From NCBI RefSeq assembly GCF_000612545.2, contig NZ_CP097800.1, positions 6,874,001 through 6,938,000 on the forward strand: 64,000 nt of DNA, written 5' to 3'. The notes beneath the pieces were generated by a model. That model was not told the origin of the DNA. It worked only from the letters and a program-made list of their open reading frames with translations, and did not search any database. Source of the DNA: Streptomyces sp. PCS3-D2. GTDB lineage: Bacteria > Actinomycetota > Actinomycetes > Streptomycetales > Streptomycetaceae. Positions within the stretch are counted from its first letter, which is position 1, and every line of letters begins with the position of its first letter. A program made the position numbers and the translations under genes. Below, in pieces: positions 8,458-17,095 of this stretch.

Positions 8458-9150
8458 TCAGGCGGCTCCGGCCGCAGCATCGGCCAGGACGGAGGCGGTG
8501 TCCACCGTCAGGGGGTCCCCGTGGCCGAAGCAGCCGACCGACGGCGCGAGCCCGGCCAATCGCCGGAAGGACTCCACGGCCTGGCCACGGTCGACGTTGA
8601 ACACCCCCAACATCGGCGGACCGACGGCGGCGATGCAGTCCCCCGCGAACAGCACGCCGTGGCGCGGCAGGTGGATGCCGATGCTGCCGTCGGTGTGGCC
8701 CGGGGCGTGCACCACGTACGCCCCGTCCCCGAACTCCAGCGCGTCCCCGTCCTCCAACTCCCGGTCGACCCGTGTGGGCGGGGCCTCGGGGACGGTCAGA
8801 CCGTGCTCGTACAACGGGATCTCCCACTCCAGCAGCACCGGTTCGGGGACGGGCCGCTCACCCCGGACCACCGGAGCGTCCAGCCGGTGCGCGAACACCG
8901 ACGCCCCCCAGCGGGCCGCGAGTTCACCGGCCGCGCCCACGTGGTCGCGGTGGCAGTGCGTCAACACGATCCGCCGCAGGTGCTCGGGCAGCAGCCCGAG
9001 CGAACGTATCGCCCCCTCGATCTCCGCCGCGGATCCGGCGTGACCCGCGTCGACGAGGGTCAGCGCCTCGCCGTCCCGCCAGAGATAGGCCTGACCGATG
9101 GGGAAGCGGAGCATGTGGAGCCGGTTCGGGAGTACGTCGACAAGGTCCAT
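8458..9150 (-). CDS. Metallo-beta-lactamase-fold hydrolase
   Basis: 230 residues with the complete MBL metal ligands. These are THCHRDH (His65, His67, Asp69, His70), APGHTDGS, FAGDCI and a terminal FGHGDP His. The layout (short protein, single domain, GLFR-like loops such as HAPGHTDGSIGIHL) fits the glyoxalase-II/general MBL hydrolase group. Hydrolysis of a thioester or lactone is typical, but the substrate cannot be read. The gene stands alone and converges on the TmrB/NUDIX gene; about 80 bases separate the two stops. Confidence 0.88.
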   Translation of the reverse strand: MDLVDVLPNRLHMLRFPIGQAYLWRDGEALTLVDAGHAGSAAEIEGAIRSLGLLPEHLRRIVLTHCHRDHVGAAGELAARWGASVFAHRLDAPVVRGERPVPEPVLLEWEIPLYEHGLTVPEAPPTRVDRELEDGDALEFGDGAYVVHAPGHTDGSIGIHLPRHGVLFAGDCIAAVGPPMLGVFNVDRGQAVESFRRLAGLAPSVGCFGHGDPLTVDTASVLADAAAGAA

Positions 9151-9246
9151 GCCGTGACCGTACGGGCGCCCCGCCGCCCCGGGCAGGCGGCTTCACCATG
9201 AGCGAAGTACGCCCGGGGCGGAACGCGGCGGCCGGCACCGCCCGGA

Positions 9247-10611
9247 TCAGGCGCGCCTGGACTCCGCGTAGTTGACGAGGAAGAGGGCCTCGGCCACCGA
9301 CAGGCGCTCCAACTCCTCCGGCGACACGCTTTCGTTGACCGCGTGGATCTGCGCCTCCGGCTCGCTCAGCCCGATCAGCAGCATCTCCGCCCGCGGGTAC
9401 AACGACGTCAGCGTGTTGCACAGCGGAATCGACCCGCCCATGCCGCTGATCTGCATCTCCTGGCCGGGGTAGGCGGCCTCCAGGGCCGTGCGCATCGACG
9501 CGTACGCCGGGCTGCCGGTGTCCGCCCGGAAAGGCTGGCCCTGCCCGACGACCTCCAGTTCGAGGCGGGCCTTCCACGGCGTGTGCGCCTCGAGATGGGC
9601 CTGGAGCAGCTTGATGGCCTGCGCGGTGTCCACGCCCGGCGGCACGCGCAGGCTGATCAGGGCGCCCGCGCTCGCGTGCACCGAGGGCGTCGCGCCGACG
9701 ACCGGCGGGCAGTCGATGCCGAGGACGGTGACGGCCGGGCGGGCCCACAACCGGTCGGCGACGGTGCCCTCGCCGATCAGCTCGACACCCTCCAGGACCT
9801 TCGCGTCGGCGCGGAAGTCCGCCTCCGGGTACTGCAGGCCCTCCCACACCGCGTCCGAGGCGAGGCCGTCCACGGTCGTCGATCCGTCCGCGGCGCGCAG
9901 CGAGTCGAGCACCCGGATCAGCGCGGCCAGCGCGTCGGGCGCGGCGCCGCCGAACATGCCGGAGTGCAGGTTGCCGCCCAGCGTGTCGATCTTCACCTTG
10001 AGCAGGCACATGCCGCGCAGGGTGGCGGTCACGGTCGGCAGGCCGAGACGGAAGTTGCCCGCGTCGCCGATGACGATGGCGTCGGCGGTCAGCAGCTCGG
10101 GGTGGGCCTGCGCGTACTGCTGGAGGCCGCCCGTCCCCTGCTCCTCGGAGCCCTCGACGATGACCTTCACACCGACCGGCACACCGCCGTTGGCCTTCAG
10201 GGCGCGCAGCGCGAGCAGGTGCATGATGAACCCGCCCTTGCAGTCGGCCGCACCGCGCCCATACCAGCGGCCCTCGCGCTCGGTCAGTTCGAAGGCCGGG
10301 GAGATCCAGGCGGCGTCGTCCAACGGGGGCTGCACGTCGTAGTGGGCGTAGAGCAGGACCGTCGGCGCGCCCTCGGGACCCGGCAGGAAGCCGTACACCG
10401 ACTGGGTGCCGTCAGGGGTGTCGAGCAGCGCCACGTCCCCGAAGCCCTCGGCGCGCAGGGCGTCGGCGACCCAGTTCGCCGCGGCCTCGCTCTCGCTTTG
10501 CGGGAACTGCGCCCAATCCGCCACCGACTGGAAGGCCACCAGCTCGGTCAGCTCCCGCTTCGCGCGGGGCATCAGCGAGGCGATGGTCTCGGCGATCGGA
10601 TTCTGGGACAT
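9247..10611 (-). CDS. M20 family dipeptidase (zinc metallopeptidase)
   Basis: 454 residues with the M20 di-zinc signature. LLYAHYDVQPP gives the first His (90) and Asp (92). GRGAADCKGG gives the bridging Asp (123). IVEGSEEQGTGG holds the general-base Glu pair (about 156-157). A dimerisation domain follows in the middle, and the last His lies near NESVSPEEL. It resembles bacterial CNDP/PepV-type dipeptidases that cleave dipeptides, possibly beta-alanyl ones. ATG 10611 has AAAGGAG eight bases ahead; the much longer open frame upstream is not coding. It diverges from the flavoprotein gene. Confidence 0.92.
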   Translation of the reverse strand: MSQNPIAETIASLMPRAKRELTELVAFQSVADWAQFPQSESEAAANWVADALRAEGFGDVALLDTPDGTQSVYGFLPGPEGAPTVLLYAHYDVQPPLDDAAWISPAFELTEREGRWYGRGAADCKGGFIMHLLALRALKANGGVPVGVKVIVEGSEEQGTGGLQQYAQAHPELLTADAIVIGDAGNFRLGLPTVTATLRGMCLLKVKIDTLGGNLHSGMFGGAAPDALAALIRVLDSLRAADGSTTVDGLASDAVWEGLQYPEADFRADAKVLEGVELIGEGTVADRLWARPAVTVLGIDCPPVVGATPSVHASAGALISLRVPPGVDTAQAIKLLQAHLEAHTPWKARLELEVVGQGQPFRADTGSPAYASMRTALEAAYPGQEMQISGMGGSIPLCNTLTSLYPRAEMLLIGLSEPEAQIHAVNESVSPEELERLSVAEALFLVNYAESRRA

Positions 10612-10794
10612 GGGCACGCTCCTTTTGGGTGCGACGTTGTATCCGTGTACGCGTCCCGCGCAGGTGCGGGGCGTGCGTATGCCGGGTACGGCAAAAGACA
10701 GTCCCGATCCTCGCACAGCGGGGGTGGGGCGGCGTCTCGCCGTAGGATTTCCCCGGCATCGGAGCAACCGGGTGATCAGGAGCAGCAACACATC

Positions 10795-12153
10795 GTGAGC
10801 AGCGACGACGACGTACGCGACGCAGGTGCGGAGCAAGGCGCAGGCATGGGCGCGGACGCGGACGCAGACGCAGGCGCAGGCGTGGGCACGAGCAAGGGCG
10901 CGGGCCCGGCCGGGCAGGGGGCGGACGACGAGGTGGCCGGGGCATCCGGCGAGGTGTGGGACGTGGTCGTGGTGGGCGCGGGGCCGGCCGGTTCCTCGGC
11001 CGCGTACGCGGCAGCCACGGCGGGGCGCCGCGTCCTGCTGCTGGAGAAGGCCGTACTGCCCCGGTACAAGACGTGCGGCGGGGGCATCATCGGCCCCTCG
11101 CGCGACGCGCTCCCGCCGGGCTTCGTCCTGCCCCTCAAGGACCGTATCCACGCGGTCACCTTCTCGATGGACGGCAAGCTGGCCCGCACCCGGCGCTCGA
11201 AGCACATGCTGTTCGGGCTCATCAACCGGCCCGAGTTCGACGCCGGCCTGGTCGCGGAGGCGGAGAAGGCGGGCGCCACCGTCCGTACGGGAACCGCCGT
11301 GACCCGCGTGGAGCAGCACGGGGCGGCCGTGCCCGACCGGCGGACCGTCGCGGTGGTGCTGGCCGACGGGGAGACCGTCCTGGCGCGTGCCGTGGTCGGT
11401 GCGGACGGCAGCGCGAGCCGGATCGGCGCGCACGTGGGTGTCGAGATGGACCAGGTGGACCTCGGCCTGGAGGCGGAGATCCCCGTCCCCGCGACGGTGG
11501 CGGAGGACTGGAAGGGACGGGTGCTGATCGACTGGGGCCCGCTGCCCGGCAGTTACGGCTGGGTCTTCCCCAAGGGGGACACCCTCACCGTCGGGGTGAT
11601 CTCGGCCAAGGGCGAAGGGGCCGCGACCAAGCGGTACCTGGACGACTTCATCGCCCGGCTCGGACTCGCCGGCTTCGAACCGGCCGTCTCCTCCGGGCAT
11701 CTGACCCGGTGTCGCAAGCCGGACTCGCCGCTCTCCCGCGGTCGGGTCCTGGTGGCCGGTGACGCGGCCGGACTGTTGGAGCCGTGGACCCGTGAGGGCA
11801 TCTCCTTCGCGCTGCGCTCGGGGCGGCTCGCGGGGGAGTGGGCCGTGAAGATCGCCGAGGCGCAGGACGCGGTGGACGCCCGCCGCCAGGCCCTCAACTA
11901 CGCCTTCGCGGTGAAGGCGGGGCTGGGGGCAGAGATGGGGGTCGGCAAGCGGATGCTGACCGTCTTCGAGGCCCGGCCGGGGTTGCTGCACGCTGCGATC
12001 ACCGGGTTCCGTCCGGCGTGGCGGGCCTTCGCCCGCATCACGCGCGGCGCGACGACCCTGGCCGACATGGTGCGTACCTCTCCGCTGGCGCGCAGGGCCC
12101 TGCACGCGCTGGACGCGCGGCAGGCAGCGGCCCGGACCGGCAACCGCGCGTAG
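10795..12153 (+). CDS. Geranylgeranyl reductase family FAD-dependent oxidoreductase
   Basis: 452 residues. The Rossmann FAD motif VVVVGAGPAGSSAA begins at about 57. CGGGIIGPSRDALP and the later motifs VVGADGSASRI and VLVAGDAAGLLEPWTREGI follow as in GGR-type flavoproteins. Members saturate double bonds of isoprenoid chains such as menaquinone side chains or archaeal-type lipids. In actinomycetes the target is often menaquinone. The first 50 residues are an unusual Ala/Gly/Asp-rich, probably disordered tail (GADADADAGAGVG). GTG 10795 is supported by CAGGAGC upstream; a downstream start that removes part of the tail cannot be excluded. Confidence 0.87.
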   Translation: MSSDDDVRDAGAEQGAGMGADADADAGAGVGTSKGAGPAGQGADDEVAGASGEVWDVVVVGAGPAGSSAAYAAATAGRRVLLLEKAVLPRYKTCGGGIIGPSRDALPPGFVLPLKDRIHAVTFSMDGKLARTRRSKHMLFGLINRPEFDAGLVAEAEKAGATVRTGTAVTRVEQHGAAVPDRRTVAVVLADGETVLARAVVGADGSASRIGAHVGVEMDQVDLGLEAEIPVPATVAEDWKGRVLIDWGPLPGSYGWVFPKGDTLTVGVISAKGEGAATKRYLDDFIARLGLAGFEPAVSSGHLTRCRKPDSPLSRGRVLVAGDAAGLLEPWTREGISFALRSGRLAGEWAVKIAEAQDAVDARRQALNYAFAVKAGLGAEMGVGKRMLTVFEARPGLLHAAITGFRPAWRAFARITRGATTLADMVRTSPLARRALHALDARQAAARTGNRA

Positions 12154-12467
12154 GCCCGGTCCGCCCGCGGATTCCGCCGGCGGACGGTGCCGGGCACCAG
12201 GTGCGCCGTCCGGCCGGCGTTGCGCCCGCCAGGTGGCGCGTCCCGCGTGTGGCGCGGGCCTGGGGGCCGGCGCCGCACGGTGCTTCCCCCGGCCCTGCGG
12301 GGCATGGCGTCCGGATCCGGGCGGACATGCCCCGGGCCGGGCGCCGGATCCGGGGGTGGGAGAGCAGTCGTTGCCGGACTGACGGCTGACGGCTGAGGGC
12401 TGTGCGCCGCCCGGCCACCTGCGTCCGGCGCCGGGCTCCGAGGCCCCCGAGGCCGGCCCGCGCGGTT
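12154..12467. other. Gene-free stretch between two convergent genes
   Basis: 314 bases with no convincing coding frame. It holds an inverted repeat, GTCCGCC (12159-12165) with GGCGGAC (12179-12185), right after the flavoprotein stop, which could terminate transcription. Near 12378-12400 there are short ACGGCTG repeats. Several GCCGG/CCGGC palindromes are consistent with bidirectional termination. Confidence 0.4.
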
Positions 12468-12932
12468 TCAGCTCGATGCCGGGACGATCCGGAAGACGGG
12501 GTGGTCGCCGGCGACCGCCTGGAGCTCCGCGTCCGACGCCTTCGCGTCGACGCCGCGGAAGAACCGGTCTACCTCCCAGCCCCACTTCTCCAGGTAGGCG
12601 CGCAGGATCGCGGCCTTCTCCACCGGGTCGGTGATCTCGACGACGGTGAACGCACGTACCTTGCGCCCCACTCGCAGCTCACCCCCGCCCGCGGCCCTCA
12701 TGTTGCGGACCCACTGGGAGTGACCGCGGGCCGAGACGAGGTACTCCCCGCCCGCGTAGCGGTGCGGATTGACCGGGATGCGCTGCATCTTGCACGACGT
12801 ACGCCCGCGCACGGAGAGCTCGGCGCTGCCGGCCAGGCTGATACCGAAGCGGGCCAGCTTCCCCAGGAGGGAGTTGAAGCGGGCGGCGAAAGGGCCGGCC
12901 TGGGCGTAGTACGGGGTGCTGGGCGCGTTCAC
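12468..12932 (-). CDS. Ddn-like nitroreductase family deazaflavin (F420)-dependent oxidoreductase
   Basis: 154 residues. The fold is the split-barrel of the Ddn/Rv3547 group. It shows the N-terminal helix before the barrel, RGRTSCKMQRIPVNPHRY, then GEYLVSARGHSQWVRNMRAAGGGELRVGRK, and a Trp-rich C-terminus. These small proteins bind the deazaflavin F420 and reduce menaquinone, nitro groups or other substrates. GTG 12932 has GGAGG upstream. The gene diverges from a TetR gene across a segment carrying a long perfect inverted repeat, so that regulator probably controls it. Substrate unknown; a detoxification role is likely. Confidence 0.87.
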   Translation of the reverse strand: MNAPSTPYYAQAGPFAARFNSLLGKLARFGISLAGSAELSVRGRTSCKMQRIPVNPHRYAGGEYLVSARGHSQWVRNMRAAGGGELRVGRKVRAFTVVEITDPVEKAAILRAYLEKWGWEVDRFFRGVDAKASDAELQAVAGDHPVFRIVPASS

Positions 12933-12975
12933 GGGGACCTCCGGCCGTCTTCGGCATCGCCGTCTTCTGCGTTAC

Positions 12976-13041
12976 GAGAGCACTGCTCTTGCTGAGCCAG
13001 TGTGCATCGGATCGGTGCACCAGAGCAAGAGCAGTGCTCTC
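12976..13041. promoter_or_regulatory. Probable TetR operator: 18-bp perfect inverted repeat in the divergent promoter region
   Basis: GAGAGCACTGCTCTTGCT (12976-12993) and AGCAAGAGCAGTGCTCTC (13024-13041) are perfect reverse complements 30 bases apart. Each arm contains its own near-palindrome AGAGCA-C/G-TGCTCT, a typical TetR half-site pair. A further inner repeat GTGCA...TGCAC lies at 13002-13020, and AGTGCTC recurs near 13070. Position between the Ddn-like gene and the TetR gene suggests control of both. Confidence 0.7.
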
Positions 13042-13100
13042 TCGGTGGAGCAGTGGACTGATTCCTGGGCAGTGCTCCGCCGCGTGGCACACTGGCTCCC

Positions 13101-13799
13101 ATGAACACCGTGCGAGGGGCCAGGGAACGGGCCCGCATCGAGGTCGCCGCCGCCATCAAGGACGAGGCGCGCCGCCGGCTCGCGGCCGAGGGGGCCGCCA
13201 AACTGTCCCTCCGCGCCGTCGCCCGCGAGCTCGGCATGGTCTCCTCCGCGCTCTACCGCTATTTCCCGAGCCGCGACGAGTTGCTGACCGCGCTCATCAT
13301 CGACGCGTACGACAGCCTCGGTTCGGCCGCCGAGGCAGCCGATGCCCGCGCCCTCGCCGCCGGCGCCGCGCCCCGCGGCCGTTGGATCGCCGTGTGCGAG
13401 GCCGTCCGCGCGTGGGCCCTGGAGCGTCCCCACGAATACGCCCTCGTCTACGGCTCCCCGGTACCCGGCTACAGCGCCCCCGCCGATACCGTCGGACCCG
13501 CCTCCCGGGTCGGCAACGTCCTGATCGGCGTCGTCCGAGCCGCCTACGAGGGGCGCGGTCTCGCCCTCCCTCCGCTGCCGCCCGCCCTCGGCCCCGAAGC
13601 GGCCCGGATGGCCGCCGACTTCGCCGAGGGCCTGCCCCCGGAGGTCGTCGCCGCCCTTGTCGCCGCCTGGGCGCAGCTGGCCGGGCTCGTGTCCTTCGAG
13701 CTGTTCGGCCAGTTCAACGGCGTCGTCGAGGAACGGTCCGCCTTCTTCAGGCACGCGGCCGGCCAACTGGCGCACGGGGTCGGTCTTCCGGTCGTATGA
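13101..13799 (+). CDS. TetR/AcrR family transcriptional regulator
   Basis: 232 residues. The N-terminal TetR helix-turn-helix reads RRLAAEGAAKLSLRAVAREL then MVSSALYRYFPSRDELLTAL (about 26-70). The C-terminal domain resembles the WHG-type ligand domain (TetR_C_33), with RWIAVCEAVRAWALERPHEYALVYGSPV and a late WAQLAGLVSFELFGQF. It probably represses itself and the divergent Ddn-like oxidoreductase through the inverted repeats in the 168-base gap. The inducer is unknown; the pairing suggests a compound reduced by the F420 enzyme. Confidence 0.92.
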   Translation: MNTVRGARERARIEVAAAIKDEARRRLAAEGAAKLSLRAVARELGMVSSALYRYFPSRDELLTALIIDAYDSLGSAAEAADARALAAGAAPRGRWIAVCEAVRAWALERPHEYALVYGSPVPGYSAPADTVGPASRVGNVLIGVVRAAYEGRGLALPPLPPALGPEAARMAADFAEGLPPEVVAALVAAWAQLAGLVSFELFGQFNGVVEERSAFFRHAAGQLAHGVGLPVV

Positions 13800-13963
13800 C
13801 AGCAGGGCGTGCGAGGAGTGTGCTCCCGCGGGAATTCACGTGATGGGGCGATGGCTCGCTCGCCTGTTCCTCGGGCCAATGCGGGAGGTTCAGCCTTGAA
13901 CGACGGGCCGCCCGTCTAGTGTTCGTCGAGTCCCCCGCAGAGCCTCCACCGGAGGAAACGTTC

Positions 13964-14914
13964 ATGCCTCGCGCCGAGAAGGCCCTGTACGCCGTCCTGG
14001 CCACCCTCCTCCTGGCCGCGCCGGCGCCGTCCGTCGGCGCGCCGCCGCGCGAAGCACCCGCCGGGCCCGCCGCCGCCCCGGCGCCCGGTCCGCCTCCCAC
14101 ACCCCGGATGCCCGGTGTGCGGGGCCTGGAGATCGCCGTCCCCGCGTACGTGATGGCGGACGACCGGATGCTGGCCGACCTCACCGCCACCGCCCCGGCC
14201 CCGTCCGTGGTCGTCCTGAACCCGGGCAACGGCGACGCCCCCTTCGGTGCTCCCTGGAGGGCCCGCGCCGACGCGCTCCGTGCCCGCACCACCTCCACCG
14301 GCGAGCGGACCAAGGTGCTCGGGTACGTCCACACCGACCACGGCAACCGCGAGATCGCCGCCGTCAAGGCCTCCGTCGACAACTACCTCAAGACGCCCGA
14401 CGGCCGTCTCCACGTCGACGGCATCTTCTTCGACGTCGTCAGCCGCGACTGCGGACCCGGCAACGCAACCCGCGACCACTATGCCGAGCTGCGCCGCTAC
14501 GTCCAGGACACCATGAACGCCGCGGACCCGGACGTCCCCGACCTGGTGGTCAACAACCCCGGCACGGCCATAGCCGACTGCTACCTGGAGCCCGCCCACC
14601 GCACCGCCGACGTCTTCGTCACCTACGAGGACACCTACGCCGCCTACACCGCAGCCGGATGGCTCGGCGGCAACGTCTTCGACCACGACTCCGGCTACCG
14701 TCCCGGCACCGAACTCGACCCGAGCGGAACGGCCTTCTGGCACCTGGTCCACGGTGTCCCGGGCGACGCCGCGATGCGCGCCACCCTCCGCACGGCCTTC
14801 GGCCGCGGCGCGGGCTACGCCTACGCGACCGACACGGTCATGCCCAACCCCTGGAACGCGGGCCCGACCTGGCAGTACGGCGCGCAGACCGGCTACGCGG
14901 CCACCCTCGGCTAG
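13964..14914 (+). CDS. Secreted spherulin-4-like protein (putative polysaccharide hydrolase)
   Basis: 316 residues. A signal peptide is clear (LYAVLATLLLAAPAPSVGA, cleavage near 30), then a Pro/Ala linker. The mature part shows the spherulin-4/Ega3-like TIM-barrel pattern: IAVPAYV, SVVVLNPGNGD, KVLGYVHTDHGNR, VDGIFFDVVSRDCG and LVVNNPG. Acidic residues in FFDVV and HTDHG are where the catalytic groups of related alpha-galactosaminidases (GH114/GH135) lie. It may cut a galactosamine-type exopolysaccharide or biofilm polymer outside the cell. GGAGGAAACG sits seven bases before ATG 13964. No partner gene is adjacent. Confidence 0.82.
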   Translation: MPRAEKALYAVLATLLLAAPAPSVGAPPREAPAGPAAAPAPGPPPTPRMPGVRGLEIAVPAYVMADDRMLADLTATAPAPSVVVLNPGNGDAPFGAPWRARADALRARTTSTGERTKVLGYVHTDHGNREIAAVKASVDNYLKTPDGRLHVDGIFFDVVSRDCGPGNATRDHYAELRRYVQDTMNAADPDVPDLVVNNPGTAIADCYLEPAHRTADVFVTYEDTYAAYTAAGWLGGNVFDHDSGYRPGTELDPSGTAFWHLVHGVPGDAAMRATLRTAFGRGAGYAYATDTVMPNPWNAGPTWQYGAQTGYAATLG

Positions 14915-14963
14915 GACGTCCCGCCGCCGCCGCGGCGGCCGGCGCGGTCGCCCGCGGCCGGGG

Positions 14964-15489
14964 TCAGCGGTAGTCGTCCGGGTGGCCCTGCATCCAGGTG
15001 TTGATCTTGTCGCGCGTGCCGATCAGCAGCGTCTGGTGCGCCTTGAGGTTCCCGAAAGTCCGGTCGCCGCCGAGCTCCGCATCGAGCTTCGCGATCAGCG
15101 CGATCGGTTCGGGGAAGTGCCCGGGGCCCTTTGGGTCCGCCTTCATCGCCGCGTCCAGGCGGTGGAGTTCGTCGTGGACCCGCCCGAGGAAGTAGGCGCA
15201 GTCGGCCGGCGTGCACGCGTCGTTCAGCGTCGCCTGGAGCCCGGCGAAGGCGTCCCGGACCTTCTCCGGCGGGGTCCCGGTAAGGGTGGAGGCGCCCGGT
15301 CCGCCGCTCGCCGGGGGCGCGGACGGGACGGGGGCGTCGCGGCGGCGGAGGCCGACTCCGCCGGGGGCGCCGTGGATACCGGAGGCGTGTTCGGCGTGGC
15401 TGGCGTAGCCGGATCCGCGTCGCAGGAGACCGCGAACCTGCCAGGAACACCGCGGCCACCGCCGCGCCGCGCCATGTGGAACCGAACAT
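14964..15489 (-). pseudogene. Secreted hypothetical protein gene split over three frames (frameshifted, or sequence errors)
   Basis: Coding character moves between frames. From ATG 15489 the first frame gives a good signal-peptide start, MFGSTWRGAAVAAVFLAG, then turns Arg-rich. The second frame then gives VSCDADPATPATPNTPPV and STAPPAESASAAATPP, a plausible lipoprotein or exported linker. The third frame gives STLTGTPPEKVRDAFAGLQA, then YFLGRVHDELHRLDAAMK and RDKINTWMQGHPDDYR to the stop at 14964. No start codon serves the third frame nearby. Two indels would restore one exported protein of about 175 residues. Product unrecognised. A recent pseudogene or an assembly error are equally possible. 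Confidence 0.55.
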
Positions 15490-15536
15490 CCGCCACCCCC
15501 GTGATCGTCGAGGAAGTGACCATAACCGCTCGTCCG

Positions 15537-15572
15537 GGAGGCCGGGCGGGAGGCCGGGCGGGAGGCCGGGAG
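15537..15572. repeat. Three tandem 12-bp copies (GGAGGCCGGGCG)
   Basis: Two exact copies and a third with one change (…GGGAG) lie between the broken secreted-protein gene and the maleylpyruvate isomerase-like gene. No function is evident; a slippage-prone minisatellite. Confidence 0.75.
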
Positions 15573-15613
15573 GAGACGCCGGCCGGCGCCCGGCCGCCCG
15601 CTCCGGCCGCCGG

Positions 15614-16357
15614 TCAGATTCCGGCCGTCTCCGTCCACAGCGCGGCCAGCGACAGGTCGCCCGTCACCCCAGGACCCGCCAGGGGCAGCCGGTTCCACAG
15701 TGCCGCGTACAGCCAGGCGGCCTCGCCGGTCACCTCGCAGTCGACCGGATCGCCCAGGTCGCCCGGCACCGTGCGCGGCGGTGCCGGAGACAGGTGCACG
15801 GTCCACACCGCGCCCGTGTCCGCGGCCCGGATCCGCACGGTCCGCGGCTCCGGGGTCCGCACCCGGCTGCGCGGCCGCGCGTGGAAGCCGGTGAGCAGTT
15901 CCTCCACCCCGTCCTCCGCGAACTCCGGCGCCGGCGGCGAGAAGGCGACCCCCAGCGCGCTCTCCGCGTCCAGCCGGTGCACGGTGGTCTCATGGGCCTG
16001 ACGCCGGGCCCAGAACGCCAGCGGCGAGGGCGGAGCGGTCGGCAGGAAGGTCCAGCACTGCACGTCGGCCGGGGCGTCGGTCAAGGTCCGCACCAGGTCG
16101 GCGTGGCCCTCCCGGAACCAGGCCAGGAGCTCGCCGCCGACCAGTTCCGGTGCTTGCGGCAGGCCCATCGGCTCCAGCTGCCGCTCCGCGACGTACCCCG
16201 TCGCCCAGCGGTGCACCGCTCCGGTGTGCCGCAGCAGGTCGGTGACGTGCCAGCCCGGACAGGAGGGGACGAGGGCGTCCGTACCGGCCCGTTCGGCCGC
16301 TTCGGCGAGCAGCTCGCCCTCCCGGGCGAGGGTCTTCACGTATTCAGTGATCTCCAT
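15614..16357 (-). CDS. Maleylpyruvate isomerase N-terminal (mycothiol-dependent) family protein
   Basis: 247 residues. The N-terminal DinB-like four-helix part carries the conserved start LAREGELLAEAAE, then VPSCPGWHVTDLLRHTGAVHRW (about 31-52), whose His residues bind metal with RRQAHETTVHRLDAE (about 130-145). A C-terminal sterol-carrier-like domain follows. Members use mycothiol as cofactor or detoxify electrophiles; the specific reaction is unknown. ATG 16357 begins MEITEYVKTLA and fits family starts. It diverges from the AlkB gene with only 38 bases between starts, so the two may share a regulatory region. Confidence 0.87.
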   Translation of the reverse strand: MEITEYVKTLAREGELLAEAAERAGTDALVPSCPGWHVTDLLRHTGAVHRWATGYVAERQLEPMGLPQAPELVGGELLAWFREGHADLVRTLTDAPADVQCWTFLPTAPPSPLAFWARRQAHETTVHRLDAESALGVAFSPPAPEFAEDGVEELLTGFHARPRSRVRTPEPRTVRIRAADTGAVWTVHLSPAPPRTVPGDLGDPVDCEVTGEAAWLYAALWNRLPLAGPGVTGDLSLAALWTETAGI

Positions 16358-16395
16358 ACCGGGAGTCTCGCAGCCCCGGCACCGACAATGGAGGG

Positions 16396-17052
16396 GTGGA
16401 CGGGGAACTCTTTCCGCGCGAGCGGACCGTGATCGCCCCCGGCGCGGTGCACGTGCCCGACTGGCTCGGCACCGGCCGGCAGGACGAGCTGCTGGCGGCC
16501 TGCCGCGAGTGGGCCCGCCCGCCGGCCGGCCTGCGCACGGTACGCACCCCGGGCGGCGGGGCGATGACCGCCCGGCAGGTGTGCCTGGGCCTGCACTGGT
16601 ACCCGTACGGTTACGCCCGTACCGCCGTCGACGGCGACGGCGCACCGGTCAAGCCGATGCCGGACTGGCTCGCCGACCTCGGTCGGCAGGCGGTGGCCGC
16701 CGCCTACGGGGTGGCGCCCGACCCGGGTGCGGCCGCCTACGACATCGCGCTGATCAACTTCTACCGCGGGGACTCCCGCATGGGCATGCACCGCGACGCG
16801 GAGGAGAAGTCCCCGGCGCCGGTGGTCTCCCTCAGCCTCGGCGACAGCTGCCTCTTCCGCTTCGGGAACACCGGTACCCGCGGGCGTCCGTACCGGGACG
16901 TCGAGCTGCGCAGCGGGGACCTGTTCGTCTTCGGCGGCCCCAGCCGGTCGGCCTACCACGGGGTGCCGAAGGTGCTGCCGGGCACGGGTCCGCGGACGCT
17001 GGGGCTGACCGGGCGGCTCAACATCACGCTGCGGGTCGGCGGGCTCGGCTGA
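16396..17052 (+). CDS. alkB: AlkB-type Fe(II)/2-oxoglutarate-dependent dealkylase
   Basis: 218 residues with all AlkB landmarks. The iron ligands are MHRDAEE (His132, Asp134) and AYHGV (His188). The 2-oxoglutarate-binding block is RLNITLR (Arg207, Asn209, Arg213). The nucleotide-recognition lid has LHWYPYGYARTAVDG, and LINFYRGDSRMGMHRD is highly characteristic. The enzyme oxidatively removes methyl groups from 1-methyladenine and 3-methylcytosine in DNA or RNA. The start is GTG 16396. No ada or alkA is adjacent, so it is not in an obvious adaptive-response operon. Confidence 0.93.
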   Translation: MDGELFPRERTVIAPGAVHVPDWLGTGRQDELLAACREWARPPAGLRTVRTPGGGAMTARQVCLGLHWYPYGYARTAVDGDGAPVKPMPDWLADLGRQAVAAAYGVAPDPGAAAYDIALINFYRGDSRMGMHRDAEEKSPAPVVSLSLGDSCLFRFGNTGTRGRPYRDVELRSGDLFVFGGPSRSAYHGVPKVLPGTGPRTLGLTGRLNITLRVGGLG

Positions 17053-17095
17053 GGGGCGGCGTCCGGCGCCCTCCGATCATGCGAGGATCGATGCC

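Noticed and set aside
9343-10794. Open frame running upstream of the geranylgeranyl-reductase-like gene
   Set aside because: It is antisense to the M20 dipeptidase, and the codon pattern changes abruptly at GTG 10795, where a ribosome site and the true gene begin.
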